64,000 nt of DNA from Oscillospiraceae bacterium (GTDB lineage: Bacteria > Bacillota > Clostridia > Oscillospirales > Oscillospiraceae), in contig JAETQF010000012.1 in assembly GCA_021770845.1 (NCBI GenBank), positions 1-64,000 on the forward strand. The letters run 5' to 3'. Below the pieces are notes generated by a model that saw nothing but the letters and a program-made list of their open reading frames with translations, made no database searches and was not told the origin of the DNA. Below, piece after piece: positions 38,219-48,075 of the stretch. Positions within the stretch are counted from its first letter, which is position 1; every line of letters begins with the position of its first letter. The position numbers and the translations under genes were made by a program.

Positions 38219-40066
38219 ATGACATTTGAGGAACTGCGGGACAAAGCCCACGCGCTGCCGCTGAAGCCCGGGGTGTATATCATGCAGAACGCCGCCAGCG
38301 AGGTCATCTACGTGGGCAAGGCCAAGGCGCTGAAAAACCGGGTGAGCCAGTACTTCCAGGATCAGTCCCGGCACAACGAAAAGACCCGGGCCATGGTGAG
38401 CCAGATCGACCACTTCGACGTGATCGTGGTGCAGTCGGAATTTGAGGCCCTGGTGCTGGAGTGCGCCCTCATCAAGCGGCACCAGCCCCGGTATAATATC
38501 CTGCTCAAGGACAGCAAGGGCTACCCCTACATCCGGCTGTCCCCGGGGGACTATCCGAGATTTTCCCTGGCCGCCCGGGCGGAGGACGACGGGGCCCGGT
38601 ATTTCGGCCCCTACGGCTCCCGGTTTGCCAGCCAGGGGATCATCGACGCCCTGCGGGAGGCCCTGCGCCTGCCCGGCTGCCGCCGGAAGTTCCCCAAGGA
38701 CATCGGGAAGGAGCGGCCCTGCCTCAACTTCCACATGGGTGTGTGCGACGGCTACTGCCGCCCCGAGATGGATCAGTCCCAGTACAAGCGCTCCATCGAT
38801 CAGGCGGTGCGGCTGCTGGAGGGGCGGCTGGACGAGGTGGTGGACGAGCTGACGGCGGAGATGGATCTGGCGGCGGAGGAGCTGCGGTTTGAGAAGGCCG
38901 CCCAGCTCCGGGATCGCATACGGGCCATCCAGCTGCTGTCCACCCGGCAGAAGGCGGTGGCGGGCTCCCTGGCGGACACCGACGTGGTGGGCTACCACCG
39001 GGGGGAGGCCAAGAGCTGCTTTGTGGTGCTGCACTACATGGGCGGCGAGCTGGCGGCCAAGGACTGGGAGCTGCTGGCCGTCCCCATGGAGGACGAGCAG
39101 ACCACCGTGTCCACCCTGGCGGCCCAGTATTACGGCGGGCGGGGCCAGCTCCCCCGGCAGATCCTGCTGCCCTGCGACATCGACGAGCAGGTGGAGCTGG
39201 CCCGTATGCTCACCGAGGCGGTGGGCCGGAAGGTGGAGGTGCTCACCCCCCAGCGGGGGGCCAAGATGGAGCTGGTGCGCCTGGCCAACGAGAACGCCGC
39301 CGAGGAGGTGCTCCGGGCCACCACGGCGGAGGAGCGCCGCTCCAAGCTCACCGAGGCCCTGGGGGCCCTGCTGGGGCTGGACGGGCCGCCCCACCGGATC
39401 GAGGCCTTCGACATCTCCAACACGGGCAGCTCGGATATCGTGGCGTCTATGACCGTCCACATCGACGGCAGGCCGCTGAAGCGGGACTACCGCCACTTTA
39501 AGCTGAAGGATATGCCCCACGCCGACGACTACGCCTCCATGGAGCAGGTGGTGGAGCGGCGGTTCCGGCGCTGGCTGGACGGGGACGAGAGGTTTGCCGA
39601 CAAACCCGACCTGCTGCTCATCGACGGCGGCGCGGGGCAGGTGAGGGCGGCCCGGGAGGCGCTGGACAAGCTGGGCTTAGGGGACATCCCGGCCTACGGC
39701 ATGGTGAAGGACAACCGCCACCGCACCCGGGCCCTCCAGGCCGGGGACGGCCGGGAGATCGGTATTCAGTCCAACCAGGCGCTGTTCGCCATGATCGGAC
39801 GGATCCAGGAGGAGACCCACCGCTTCGCCATCGAGTTCCACCGGCAGCAGCAGGCGGGGCACCTGAAGGGCTCGGCGCTGGACGGTATCCCTGGGGTGGG
39901 GCCCGCCCGGAAGGCCCAGCTTCTGAAGGCGTTCAAGAGCGTGAAGGCAGTCAGGGGGGCCTCGCTGGAGGAGCTGACGGCGGTGGTGCCGAAGAATACC
40001 GCCCAGGCGGTCTATCTGCACTTCCACTCCCAGCAGAAGGAGACGGAACAGGAGGAAACGCCATGA
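38219..40066 (+). CDS. uvrC: Excinuclease ABC subunit C
   Basis: KPGVYIMQNAASEVIYVGKAKALKNRVSQYF, LLIDGGAGQVRAA. Confidence 0.96.
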   Translation: MTFEELRDKAHALPLKPGVYIMQNAASEVIYVGKAKALKNRVSQYFQDQSRHNEKTRAMVSQIDHFDVIVVQSEFEALVLECALIKRHQPRYNILLKDSKGYPYIRLSPGDYPRFSLAARAEDDGARYFGPYGSRFASQGIIDALREALRLPGCRRKFPKDIGKERPCLNFHMGVCDGYCRPEMDQSQYKRSIDQAVRLLEGRLDEVVDELTAEMDLAAEELRFEKAAQLRDRIRAIQLLSTRQKAVAGSLADTDVVGYHRGEAKSCFVVLHYMGGELAAKDWELLAVPMEDEQTTVSTLAAQYYGGRGQLPRQILLPCDIDEQVELARMLTEAVGRKVEVLTPQRGAKMELVRLANENAAEEVLRATTAEERRSKLTEALGALLGLDGPPHRIEAFDISNTGSSDIVASMTVHIDGRPLKRDYRHFKLKDMPHADDYASMEQVVERRFRRWLDGDERFADKPDLLLIDGGAGQVRAAREALDKLGLGDIPAYGMVKDNRHRTRALQAGDGREIGIQSNQALFAMIGRIQEETHRFAIEFHRQQQAGHLKGSALDGIPGVGPARKAQLLKAFKSVKAVRGASLEELTAVVPKNTAQAVYLHFHSQQKETEQEETP

Positions 40067-40614
40067 GAGTGATCACGGGAACCGCCCGGGGGCGGCGCTT
40101 GGCGGAGCTGCCCGGGCTGGACACCCGGCCCACCACGGATCGGGTGAAGGAGGGGCTGTTCAGCGCCATCCAGTTCGACATCGAGGGCAGGCGGGTGCTG
40201 GATCTGTTCGCCGGCACCGGCCAGCTGGGCATTGAGTGCCTGAGCCGGGGGGCGGCCTTCTGCGACTTTGTGGACAGCGCCCCCAAGGCGCTGGAGGTGG
40301 TGCGGAAGAATATCCGCACCTGCGGCTTTGAGGGACGCTGCGCCTGCCACGGGAAGGATTTCGCCGCCTATCTCAACCGGTGCCGGGAGAGGTACGGGCT
40401 GGTGTTTCTGGATCCCCCCTACGCCTCGGGGAACCTGGAACGGGCGCTGGAGCTCATCGCGGCGATTGACATTGTGGTAGAACATGGTATAATAGTTTGC
40501 GAAAGTCCGGCGGATCACCTCTTGCCGGAGCTCCCCGCCCCCTATGAGAAGGGGAGGGAGTACCGCTATGGGAAGATCAAATTCACCCTGTATCGCAGGA
40601 GGACAAGCCCATGA
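40063..40614 (+). CDS. rsmD: 16S rRNA (guanine966-N2)-methyltransferase RsmD
   Basis: MRVITGTARGRRL, DLFAGTGQLGIECLSRGA, FLDPPY. Confidence 0.93.
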   Translation: MRVITGTARGRRLAELPGLDTRPTTDRVKEGLFSAIQFDIEGRRVLDLFAGTGQLGIECLSRGAAFCDFVDSAPKALEVVRKNIRTCGFEGRCACHGKDFAAYLNRCRERYGLVFLDPPYASGNLERALELIAAIDIVVEHGIIVCESPADHLLPELPAPYEKGREYRYGKIKFTLYRRRTSP

Positions 40615-41111
40615 GACGCGCCATCTACCCCGGCAGCTTCGACCCGGTGACCCTGGGCCACCTGGATGTCATCAAGCGGGCCGCCGCCATTTTCGATGAG
40701 CTGATCGTGTGCGTCAGCGTAAATTCCGCCAAGAATTCCGGCCTGTTCTCCCCGGAGGAGCGGGTGGAGCTGATCCGGCGGGTGACGGAGGATCTGCCCA
40801 ACGTAAAAGTGGACTGCTCCCGGGAGCTGGTGGCGGAGTACGCCCGGAAGAACCGATCCCGGGTGCTGGTGAAGGGGCTGCGGGCGGTGTCTGACTACGA
40901 GGCGGAGATCCAGATGGCCATGATCAACGCCAAGCTCTATCCCAAGCTGGACACGGTGTTTTTGTACACCCGGCCCAAATATGCCTACCTCAGCTCCACG
41001 GTGGTGAAGGAGATGGCCCGGTATGGGGCGGATCTGTCCGACTTCGTGCCCCGGCAGATCATCGAGGAGGTGCGCGCCAAGGTGGCGGGCGCCGCCCCCC
41101 GGGAGGGCTGA
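40611..41111 (+). CDS. coaD: Pantetheine-phosphate adenylyltransferase
   Basis: AIYPGSFDPVTLGHLDVIKRAA, YLSSTVVKEMARYGAD. Confidence 0.96.
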   Translation: MRRAIYPGSFDPVTLGHLDVIKRAAAIFDELIVCVSVNSAKNSGLFSPEERVELIRRVTEDLPNVKVDCSRELVAEYARKNRSRVLVKGLRAVSDYEAEIQMAMINAKLYPKLDTVFLYTRPKYAYLSSTVVKEMARYGADLSDFVPRQIIEEVRAKVAGAAPREG

Positions 41112-41156
41112 GCGCTTCCCGTTTGCAACCCATTGATAAAGGAGAGGATCCAAGAT

Positions 41157-41678
41157 ATGGCGACTGCTGTAGACGAACTGCTGGATATGCTGTTCGACAT
41201 GATTGACGAGGCGAAGAACGCCGCGTTCAGCGGGGACAAGTGCGTGATCGACCGGGACAAGGCGCTGGATCTCATTGAGGACGCCAAGAAGCAGCTCCCG
41301 GTGGATCTGGCCGAGGCCCGGAAGATCCTCAGCGCCCGGAACGAGTATATCGCCACGGCCAAGCGGGAGGCGGAGGAGATCCGCAAGCGGGCCGAGATCG
41401 AGGCCAACCAGATGGTGAGCGAGGCCCCGGTGATGAACCAGGCCCGGCAGAAGGCCCGGGAGATCGTGGCCCACGCCGAGGAGGAGGCCAAAAAGACCTG
41501 CCGGGAGACCAACGAATACTGCGTGGATTTGCTGCGCCGCACGGAGGACGCCCTGGCCGCCGCCCACGCGGAGATGCGCCAGGTGCACAATCAGTTCCGC
41601 TCCGGCATGGGCTCCACCGGGGGCGGGGGCTCCTCCTCCGGGAGCAGCAGGATGTACGACGCCGAGGCCGACGAATAA
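41157..41678 (+). CDS. Coiled-coil conserved hypothetical protein (ATPase-like)
   Basis: Long alpha-helical EAR/KREAEEIRKRAEIEANQMV segment downstream of coaD; Gly/Ser-rich tail. Confidence 0.7.
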   Translation: MATAVDELLDMLFDMIDEAKNAAFSGDKCVIDRDKALDLIEDAKKQLPVDLAEARKILSARNEYIATAKREAEEIRKRAEIEANQMVSEAPVMNQARQKAREIVAHAEEEAKKTCRETNEYCVDLLRRTEDALAAAHAEMRQVHNQFRSGMGSTGGGGSSSGSSRMYDAEADE

Positions 41679-41709
41679 TACCCAAAATATAGGACAACAA
41701 AAACAGGGA

Positions 41710-41744
41710 AAATCCCGCCGTGTATGGACACGGCGGGATTTTTT
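41710..41744 (+). terminator. Rho-independent terminator
   Basis: AATCCCGCCGTGTatggACACGGCGGGATTTTTT. Confidence 0.88.
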
Positions 41745-41866
41745 GCGCACAATTTCAGAAAAGAAGCGGGCCGGGGCGGATGGACAGGATTCGCATAAAA
41801 CAAATGTTTGTGCGAACAAATGATTTATAATAGCCAAAAAAAGCCAATTCAGAAGGAAAAAAGTTC

Positions 41867-41895
41867 TTGCTTTTTCCCGGGGGGTAGAGTATACT
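41867..41895 (+). promoter_or_regulatory. mraZ promoter TTGCTT-N17-TATACT
   Basis: -35 41867-41872, -10 41890-41895. Confidence 0.65.
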
Positions 41896-41959
41896 GAGAG
41901 CACAATGGAGTGAAATGGAGGAAATCTTCTATTTCATGGAGCGGATTGGAGGGAAAGAG

Positions 41960-42376
41960 ATGACCGGCACCTATGAGCACAGCATCGATGCCGCCGGCCG
42001 TCTCATCGTCCCCTCCAAGCTGCGGGACAAGCTGGGCGCCGCCTTCTATCTGGCGGTGGGGGTGAAGGAGAACCTGACCCTCTACCCCATGGAGGCGTGG
42101 GACAAGCTCCGGGCCAGGGTGTCCGAGCTGTCCACCACCGACGCGGCGGCCATGGATCTGTTCTTCGCCAGCGCACAGCTGTGCGAGGTAGACAAGCAGT
42201 GGCGGTTCCAGATCCCCTCCTACCTGAAGGATTACGCCAAGATCGACAAGGACGTGGTGGTGACGGGCAACAACGACCGGGCCCAGATCTGGAGCGCGGA
42301 GAACTGGAAGGCCAAGACCCGCCAGCAGCTCAATCCCGAAACCATCGCCAACCTGATGAAGAACCTGGGGATTTGA
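41960..42376 (+). CDS. mraZ: Transcriptional regulator MraZ
   Basis: YEHSIDAAGRLIVPSKLRDKLG; head of the dcw cluster. Confidence 0.95.
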   Translation: MTGTYEHSIDAAGRLIVPSKLRDKLGAAFYLAVGVKENLTLYPMEAWDKLRARVSELSTTDAAAMDLFFASAQLCEVDKQWRFQIPSYLKDYAKIDKDVVVTGNNDRAQIWSAENWKAKTRQQLNPETIANLMKNLGI

Positions 42377-42377
42377 T

Positions 42378-43310
42378 ATGGAATATACCCATAAGCCGGT
42401 GCTGTTAAACCAGTGCCTGGACGGTTTGAACATCCGCCCCGGCGGGATCTACGTGGACGGCACCCTGGGCCGGGCGGGCCACTCCCGGGAGATCGCGGCG
42501 CGGCTCACAAAGGGACGGCTTATCGCCATCGACCGGGACAAGGCCGCCCTGGACGCCGCCCCCGCCCGGTTCGGGGAGCTGATGGATCGGGTGACCCTGG
42601 TGCGGGGGAACTTCGGGGAGCTGCCCGGTATCCTCGCCCGGCTGGGCGTTGCCGGGGTGGACGGGATGCTGTTTGACTTCGGGGTGTCCTCCCCCCAGCT
42701 GGACGACGGCAGCCGGGGGTTCTCCTACCTCCAGGACGCAACCCTGGATATGCGCATGGATCAGTCCGCCCCCCTCACCGCCCGGGAGGTGGTGAACGGC
42801 TGGGACTATGAGGAGCTGCGCCGGATCCTCTGGCAGTACGGGGAGGAGCGGTACTCCGGCCCCATCGCCGCCGCCATCGTCCGGCGGCGGGAGGAGCGCC
42901 CCATTGAGACCACCGGGGAGCTGGCGGAGCTCATCCGCGCCGCCATGCCCGCCAAGGCCCGGCGGGAGAAGCAGCACCCCGCCAAGCGCTCCTTCCAGGC
43001 CATCCGCATCGCGGTGAACGACGAGCTGGGCGAGGTGGAGCGGCTGCTGGACGGTGTTCTGCCCCTGCTGAATCCCGGGGGACGGCTGGCCATCATCTCC
43101 TTCCACTCCCTGGAGGATCGGCTGGTGAAAACCGCCTTCGGAGACTGGGCCAGGGGCTGCACCTGCCCGCCGGATTTCCCGGTGTGCGTGTGCGGCAAGA
43201 CCCCCAAAGTGAGGCTCATAGGCAGGCGGCCCATCACGGCCTCTGAGGAGGAACTGGACGAAAACCCCCGCGCCCGCAGCGCCAAGCTGCGAATCGCGGA
43301 AAAGCTATAA
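42378..43310 (+). CDS. rsmH: 16S rRNA (cytosine1402-N4)-methyltransferase RsmH
   Basis: HKPVLLNQCLDGL, YVDGTLGRAGHS, HPAKRSFQAIRIAVNDEL. Confidence 0.97.
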   Translation: MEYTHKPVLLNQCLDGLNIRPGGIYVDGTLGRAGHSREIAARLTKGRLIAIDRDKAALDAAPARFGELMDRVTLVRGNFGELPGILARLGVAGVDGMLFDFGVSSPQLDDGSRGFSYLQDATLDMRMDQSAPLTAREVVNGWDYEELRRILWQYGEERYSGPIAAAIVRRREERPIETTGELAELIRAAMPAKARREKQHPAKRSFQAIRIAVNDELGEVERLLDGVLPLLNPGGRLAIISFHSLEDRLVKTAFGDWARGCTCPPDFPVCVCGKTPKVRLIGRRPITASEEELDENPRARSAKLRIAEKL

Positions 43311-43370
43311 ACCCCGAACCCCGCGGGCGTGCGGCGGGAAGCAGGGGGCCACACAAAGGAGACGTGTCCC

Positions 43371-43943
43371 ATGGCAGAGCAGAGGAGAAACAGAAGATAC
43401 CGCACCAGCGGCAACGTGGCCTACCAGCCCGAGGTGGAGCAGGAGCCCCTGCGGGCGGAGCCTGCCCGCCGGGAGCGGATTCACGGCAATACCGTCCGCC
43501 GTCAGGAGCCTGCCCGCCGCCCGTCCATCCAGCCCCGCCGCCGTCCGGCCCGTCGGCCCGACGTACAGGTGCGCACCCAGACCGCCGTGGCGCCCTTCGC
43601 CGTGGTGGGGGGATTCGCCGTGCTGGTGTGCACCCTGCTGCTGGTGGTGAGCATCGCCCAGCTGGCGGTGGCCAACAACGACATGGTGGAGCTGCGGGGC
43701 GAGCTGGCCGATCTCCAGGACGAGGGCCGGGTGCTCCAGGCCAAGTATGAACTGGTTTTCGATTTGGAGGCCATTGAGAAGCAGTTCCTGTCCAACGGCT
43801 CCATGGTGCGGGCCCGGGCGGGGCAGACGGTCTATCTGGATCTGTCCGAGCCGGACAGCGTGGTGTACTACGACGGGGCAGGGGAGGGCCTTTCCGCCCT
43901 GCTTCAGCGGGCGGAGCAGTACCTGGCAAATCTGCTGTCATAA
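43371..43943 (+). CDS. FtsL/DivIC-like cell division protein
   Basis: Arg-rich N-terminus, single TM, short coiled coil; between rsmH and PBP2. Confidence 0.7.
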   Translation: MAEQRRNRRYRTSGNVAYQPEVEQEPLRAEPARRERIHGNTVRRQEPARRPSIQPRRRPARRPDVQVRTQTAVAPFAVVGGFAVLVCTLLLVVSIAQLAVANNDMVELRGELADLQDEGRVLQAKYELVFDLEAIEKQFLSNGSMVRARAGQTVYLDLSEPDSVVYYDGAGEGLSALLQRAEQYLANLLS

Positions 43944-43986
43944 GCGGACAGGTACGGCACATAAACTTGCCATAGACAGAGACGCC

Positions 43987-44019
43987 GGGGCGCGAGAAAT
44001 GATACGTTTCCCGCGCCCC
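43987..44019 (+). terminator. Hairpin between the ftsL-like and PBP genes (attenuator or terminator)
   Basis: GGGGCGCGAGAAA-tgatacg-TTTCCCGCGCCCC followed by tcttt. Confidence 0.45.
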
Positions 44020-44049
44020 TCTTTCCCATATTTGTGGAGGTAAACCCCT

Positions 44050-46488
44050 ATGCAGGATCCCAAACGAACGCCCCGGAGCCGCGACCACGGCCGGAGCAAC
44101 CGCAGCCTGTTCCGACGCACCATCGCCCTGATGCTGGCGCTGGGGATCGGGCTGTTTATCCCTCTGGTGGGGCAGCTCTACAAGCTCCAGATCGTGGAGC
44201 ACGCCCAGTGGGAGGAGAAGGCCGCCATCCAGCAGACCAAGAGCATCTCCGTCAACGCCAACCGGGGGGCCATCTACGACCGGGAGGGCCGCACCATGGC
44301 CATGTCCGCCACGGTCTACAAGCTGATCCTGTCCCCCCTGGATCTGTACAACTCGGTGGAGCAGGAGGACTACAAGGACAAGGAGGGGAAGCCGGATCCG
44401 GACGCCTACAAGCAGGCCCTCTACGACCGGCGGAAGCTCATCGTAGACTGGCTGGTGGAGACCTTCGACTACGACGAGGACTGGCTCTGGAAGCAGATGG
44501 AGAAGACCAACAACGCCTGGATCGAGCTGGAGACCGAGATGGAGGAGGAGGACGCGGAAAAAGTCCGAACCTTCACCAGCAAGAACCGGATCACCGGCCT
44601 GCTCTATCCCACCCCCTCCAGCAAGCGGTACTACCCCTTCTCCTCGGTGGGCTCCCACGTGCTGGGCTATCTGTCCAAGAACGAGAACAGCGGCGACCGG
44701 AAGGTGGGCGCCCAGGGCATCGAGGCGGTGTACGAGGACGTGCTGTCCGGGGATCTGGGCCGGGTGGTGACCTCCAAGAACGGCGCGGGCATGGAGATGA
44801 TCTCCGGCTACGAGATGATCTTCGACGCGGAGGACGGCTGCGACGTGACCCTCACCCTGGATGAGCGCATACAGGCCATGCTGGAGCAGACCCTGGAGGA
44901 GGGCATCGAGACCTACGATGTGCAGAACGGGGCCTTCGGCCTGGTGATCAACCCCAAGACCGGGGCGGTGCTGGCCATGGCCAGCAGCCCGGACTTCGAC
45001 CCCAACAACTACTCCAAGATCCTCAACGAGGATCTGCAGCAGGAGCTGGCGGAGGTGGCGGCGGAGAAAGGGGAGGACAGCGAGGAGTACGGCAAGGCGT
45101 GGAAAGAGACCTGGGATAAGCAGATGAGAAACCGCACCCTGTCGGAGGCCTACGAGCCCGGCTCCGTGTTCAAGCCCATCACCGTGTCCATGGCGCTGGA
45201 GGAGGGGGTCATCTCCATGAACGACCACTTCCAGTGCAACGGCAGCAAGGTGGTGGGGGATCGTACCATCAGCTGCCACAAGCGCGGCGGCCACGGCGAC
45301 CAGGTTCTGACCAAGGCCGTGGGCAACTCCTGCAACGTGGCCCTGATGAATATTGCCGAGCGGATGGGCCCGGACATTATGTGGAAGTATTTCGGGGACT
45401 TCGGCCTGTTCGACCACACCGGCATCGACCTGGCCGGGGAAGGGGAGGACGTGTTCTGGCCGGAGAGCTCCTTCAAGGGCCCCTACGGGGCCCAGTCGGT
45501 GGCGGTCAGCTCTTTTGGCCAGCGGTTTAAAGTGACCCCCATCCAGATGATCACTGCTTTCGCCGCCGTCATCAACGGCGGGCACCTGCTCCAGCCCTAT
45601 GTGGTGCAGTCCATCGCCGACGGGGACGGGAACACTGTGTTCTATCATGAGACCACCGAGGTGCGCCAGGTGATCAGCGAGGACACGTCGGATAAGGTGC
45701 GGGGCATCCTGGAGAGTGTGGTGGCCAACGACTCCGGCCACAACGCCAGCATGAACGGCTACCGCATCGGCGGCAAGACGGGTACGTCGGAGCTGCTGGA
45801 TCGGGAGAACAACCCGGACTATCCGGATTACAATAAGGACGTCATGTGTTCCTTCATGGGCTTCGCCCCGGCGGACGACCCGGAGGTGCTGGTGCTGCTG
45901 GTGTACGACACCCCCAAGCGGGACGGCCCCGGCTCCAGCTATACGGCGTCGGGCACTTATATCAGCGGCGGCAATATCGCCGCCCCCATGGCGGGCCAGC
46001 TCATCGCCAGCATTCTGGACTACATTGGCATCGAGCGGGTCTATTCTGAGGATGAGCTGTCCGGGCCGGACACCCCCATGCCCAAGGTGACGGGCAGCGA
46101 GCTGACGGTGGCCAAGGGCACGCTGCAAAATGCGGGCTTTGAGTGCCGCACGGTGGGTACGGGCAGCATCGTCCAGGGCCAGGTGCCGGCGGCGGGCGTG
46201 TCCATCCCCGGCGGTTCCACGGTGGTGCTCTACCTGGGGGAGGACGCGCCCACGGAGCAGGTGGCGGTGCCCAGCCTGGCAGGTCTGACGCCCACCCAGA
46301 GCAAGAACAAACTGGAGGAACTGGGCCTGTTCATGCGGGCCAGCGGCGTGGTGGACTATAACGATCCCAGCGTGGAGGGGGCCAGCCAGTCCATTGACGA
46401 GGGCACCATGGTGACCTCTGGCACCGTGGTGGAGGTGCGGTTCGTGAGCAGTGTGGAATATGGTGACCAGGGCAGAATTGGCGACTGA
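44050..46488 (+). CDS. Class B penicillin-binding protein with two PASTA domains (SpoVD/FtsI type)
   Basis: Transpeptidase motifs EPGSVFKPIT, GNSCNVALM, GKTGTSE; C-terminal PASTA repeats. Confidence 0.92.
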   Translation: MQDPKRTPRSRDHGRSNRSLFRRTIALMLALGIGLFIPLVGQLYKLQIVEHAQWEEKAAIQQTKSISVNANRGAIYDREGRTMAMSATVYKLILSPLDLYNSVEQEDYKDKEGKPDPDAYKQALYDRRKLIVDWLVETFDYDEDWLWKQMEKTNNAWIELETEMEEEDAEKVRTFTSKNRITGLLYPTPSSKRYYPFSSVGSHVLGYLSKNENSGDRKVGAQGIEAVYEDVLSGDLGRVVTSKNGAGMEMISGYEMIFDAEDGCDVTLTLDERIQAMLEQTLEEGIETYDVQNGAFGLVINPKTGAVLAMASSPDFDPNNYSKILNEDLQQELAEVAAEKGEDSEEYGKAWKETWDKQMRNRTLSEAYEPGSVFKPITVSMALEEGVISMNDHFQCNGSKVVGDRTISCHKRGGHGDQVLTKAVGNSCNVALMNIAERMGPDIMWKYFGDFGLFDHTGIDLAGEGEDVFWPESSFKGPYGAQSVAVSSFGQRFKVTPIQMITAFAAVINGGHLLQPYVVQSIADGDGNTVFYHETTEVRQVISEDTSDKVRGILESVVANDSGHNASMNGYRIGGKTGTSELLDRENNPDYPDYNKDVMCSFMGFAPADDPEVLVLLVYDTPKRDGPGSSYTASGTYISGGNIAAPMAGQLIASILDYIGIERVYSEDELSGPDTPMPKVTGSELTVAKGTLQNAGFECRTVGTGSIVQGQVPAAGVSIPGGSTVVLYLGEDAPTEQVAVPSLAGLTPTQSKNKLEELGLFMRASGVVDYNDPSVEGASQSIDEGTMVTSGTVVEVRFVSSVEYGDQGRIGD

Positions 46489-46500
46489 AGGATATCGGAT

Positions 46501-47031
46501 ATGAAAACGGATCAGAGCTTGGAAAGAACCCCTGTGGCGGTGGTAGGCCGGGGCGGGACGATGACGGCCCAGCTCCTGCGCCGCCTGCTGCCCAACCCGG
46601 TGGTGGAGCTCACCCCCTGTCAGGCGGCGTTCTATGAGGGACGCTGCCGGGCGGTGGTGGTGGAAAACTATGACCTGCCCCCGTCCCCCGGGGGGCTGAG
46701 TGGCTGCGCCGCCGCCCGGTGGGAGCTGTCCCGCCGGGCAGGGGTGACGGTGGTGGGCCTGGACGACCCGGAGGGAAGACGGTTCGCCGCCGCGGGAGGC
46801 GGCGAGGTGTATGCTTACTCCGACGGCAGGCCCCAGGCGGATCTGACGGCAAAGAACGTCCGCCTGCGGGGGGATCGGCTGGAGTTCGAGGCCCTGGCGG
46901 GGACGGAGCTGCTGCGGGTGCGGGTGAGCGCGGGGGAGGAGCCCCGGCTGTACGACCACCTGGCGGCCCTGGCGGGGGCGCTGGCCCTGGGGGTGCCGCT
47001 GAAGGAGGCGGCGGCCCGGCTGGAACAGTGA
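46501..47031 (+). CDS. Degenerate Mur-ligase-like protein
   Basis: VAVVGRGGTMTAQLL (GTxGKT-like without the lysine), GLDDPEGRRFA (Mur NxDDP-like), YDHLAALAGALALGVPLKEAAARLE (YNALAAIA-like). Confidence 0.6.
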   Translation: MKTDQSLERTPVAVVGRGGTMTAQLLRRLLPNPVVELTPCQAAFYEGRCRAVVVENYDLPPSPGGLSGCAAARWELSRRAGVTVVGLDDPEGRRFAAAGGGEVYAYSDGRPQADLTAKNVRLRGDRLEFEALAGTELLRVRVSAGEEPRLYDHLAALAGALALGVPLKEAAARLEQ

Positions 47032-47064
47032 GACACAAAGGAAAAGAGAGTTGGAGGGAAAACC

Positions 47065-48051
47065 ATGCGGATACTGTTGGCGGCGCTGGCCGCGTTCGCG
47101 ATCTCTGCGGCGGTGGGATGGGTGCTCATACCCGCTCTGCGGGCCCTGCACGCGGGCCAGTCCATCAAGGAGATCGGCCCCAACTGGCACAAGAACAAGG
47201 AGGGTACCCCCACCATGGGGGGGATCATGTTCATCGTGGCGGCGATCGTCGCCGTGACGGCCTTCGGCTGGCAGGACATGGCGGAGGGGAACTGGCAGGC
47301 GCTGTTTGTGCTGGCCTTCGCCCTGGTGTGCGGGGCCATCGGCTTTGTGGACGACTACGCCAAGATCCGCAAGCACGAGAACACCGGCCTCACCGCCGGC
47401 TGGAAGTTCCTGCTCCAGCTGGCGGCGGCCATCGCCTTCCTGGCCCTGTTGCGGTGGCAGGGGATCCTGTCCCCCACCCTGTACGTGCCCTTCTTCAACG
47501 TGGAGCTGACCCTGACCTGGGGGGTGTACCTGGTGTTCGCCGCCTTCGTCATGGTGGGCTGCGTCAACGCCGTCAACCTCACCGACGGGCTGGACGGGCT
47601 GGCGGGCTCGGTGACGCTGGCGGTGTGCGTGTTCTTCGCCGTGCTGTCCAAGTGGTGGGAGATGGGCGCCGTGGGCGTGTTCGCCGGGGCGCTGGGCGGG
47701 GGGCTGCTGGGCTTCCTGCTGTATAACTTCCACCCCGCCAAGGTGTTTATGGGGGACACGGGCTCCCTGTTTTTAGGCGGCGCGGTGTGCGCCATGGCCT
47801 TTGCCCTGGACGTGCCGCTGGTGCTGGTGCTGGTGGGGATCGTCTACATCGCGGAGACCATGAGCGACATCATCCAGGTGGGCTACTTCAAGCTCACCCA
47901 CGGCAAGCGGATCTTCCGCATGGCCCCCCTCCACCACCATCTGGAGCTGGGGGGCTGGAGCGAGGTGCGCATCGTGCTCACCTTCACGGGTATTACCATC
48001 GCGTTCTGCCTGCTGGCCTTTGTGGGCGTGATGTACCGGTACGCCATCTGA
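47065..48051 (+). CDS. mraY: Phospho-N-acetylmuramoyl-pentapeptide-transferase
   Basis: KEGTPTMGGIMFI, GFVDDYAKI, NAVNLTDGLDGLAG, FMGDTGSLFLGG, HHHLE. Confidence 0.97.
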   Translation: MRILLAALAAFAISAAVGWVLIPALRALHAGQSIKEIGPNWHKNKEGTPTMGGIMFIVAAIVAVTAFGWQDMAEGNWQALFVLAFALVCGAIGFVDDYAKIRKHENTGLTAGWKFLLQLAAAIAFLALLRWQGILSPTLYVPFFNVELTLTWGVYLVFAAFVMVGCVNAVNLTDGLDGLAGSVTLAVCVFFAVLSKWWEMGAVGVFAGALGGGLLGFLLYNFHPAKVFMGDTGSLFLGGAVCAMAFALDVPLVLVLVGIVYIAETMSDIIQVGYFKLTHGKRIFRMAPLHHHLELGGWSEVRIVLTFTGITIAFCLLAFVGVMYRYAI

Positions 48052-48075
48052 GCTTCATTTTATGAAAAAGGGGGG

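Noticed and set aside
43234-47733. 1499-aa minus-strand ORF opposite the dcw cluster
   Set aside because: Antisense shadow of well-supported genes (ftsL-like, PBP2, mraY) in high-GC DNA; His/Gly/Pro/Arg-rich low-complexity translation
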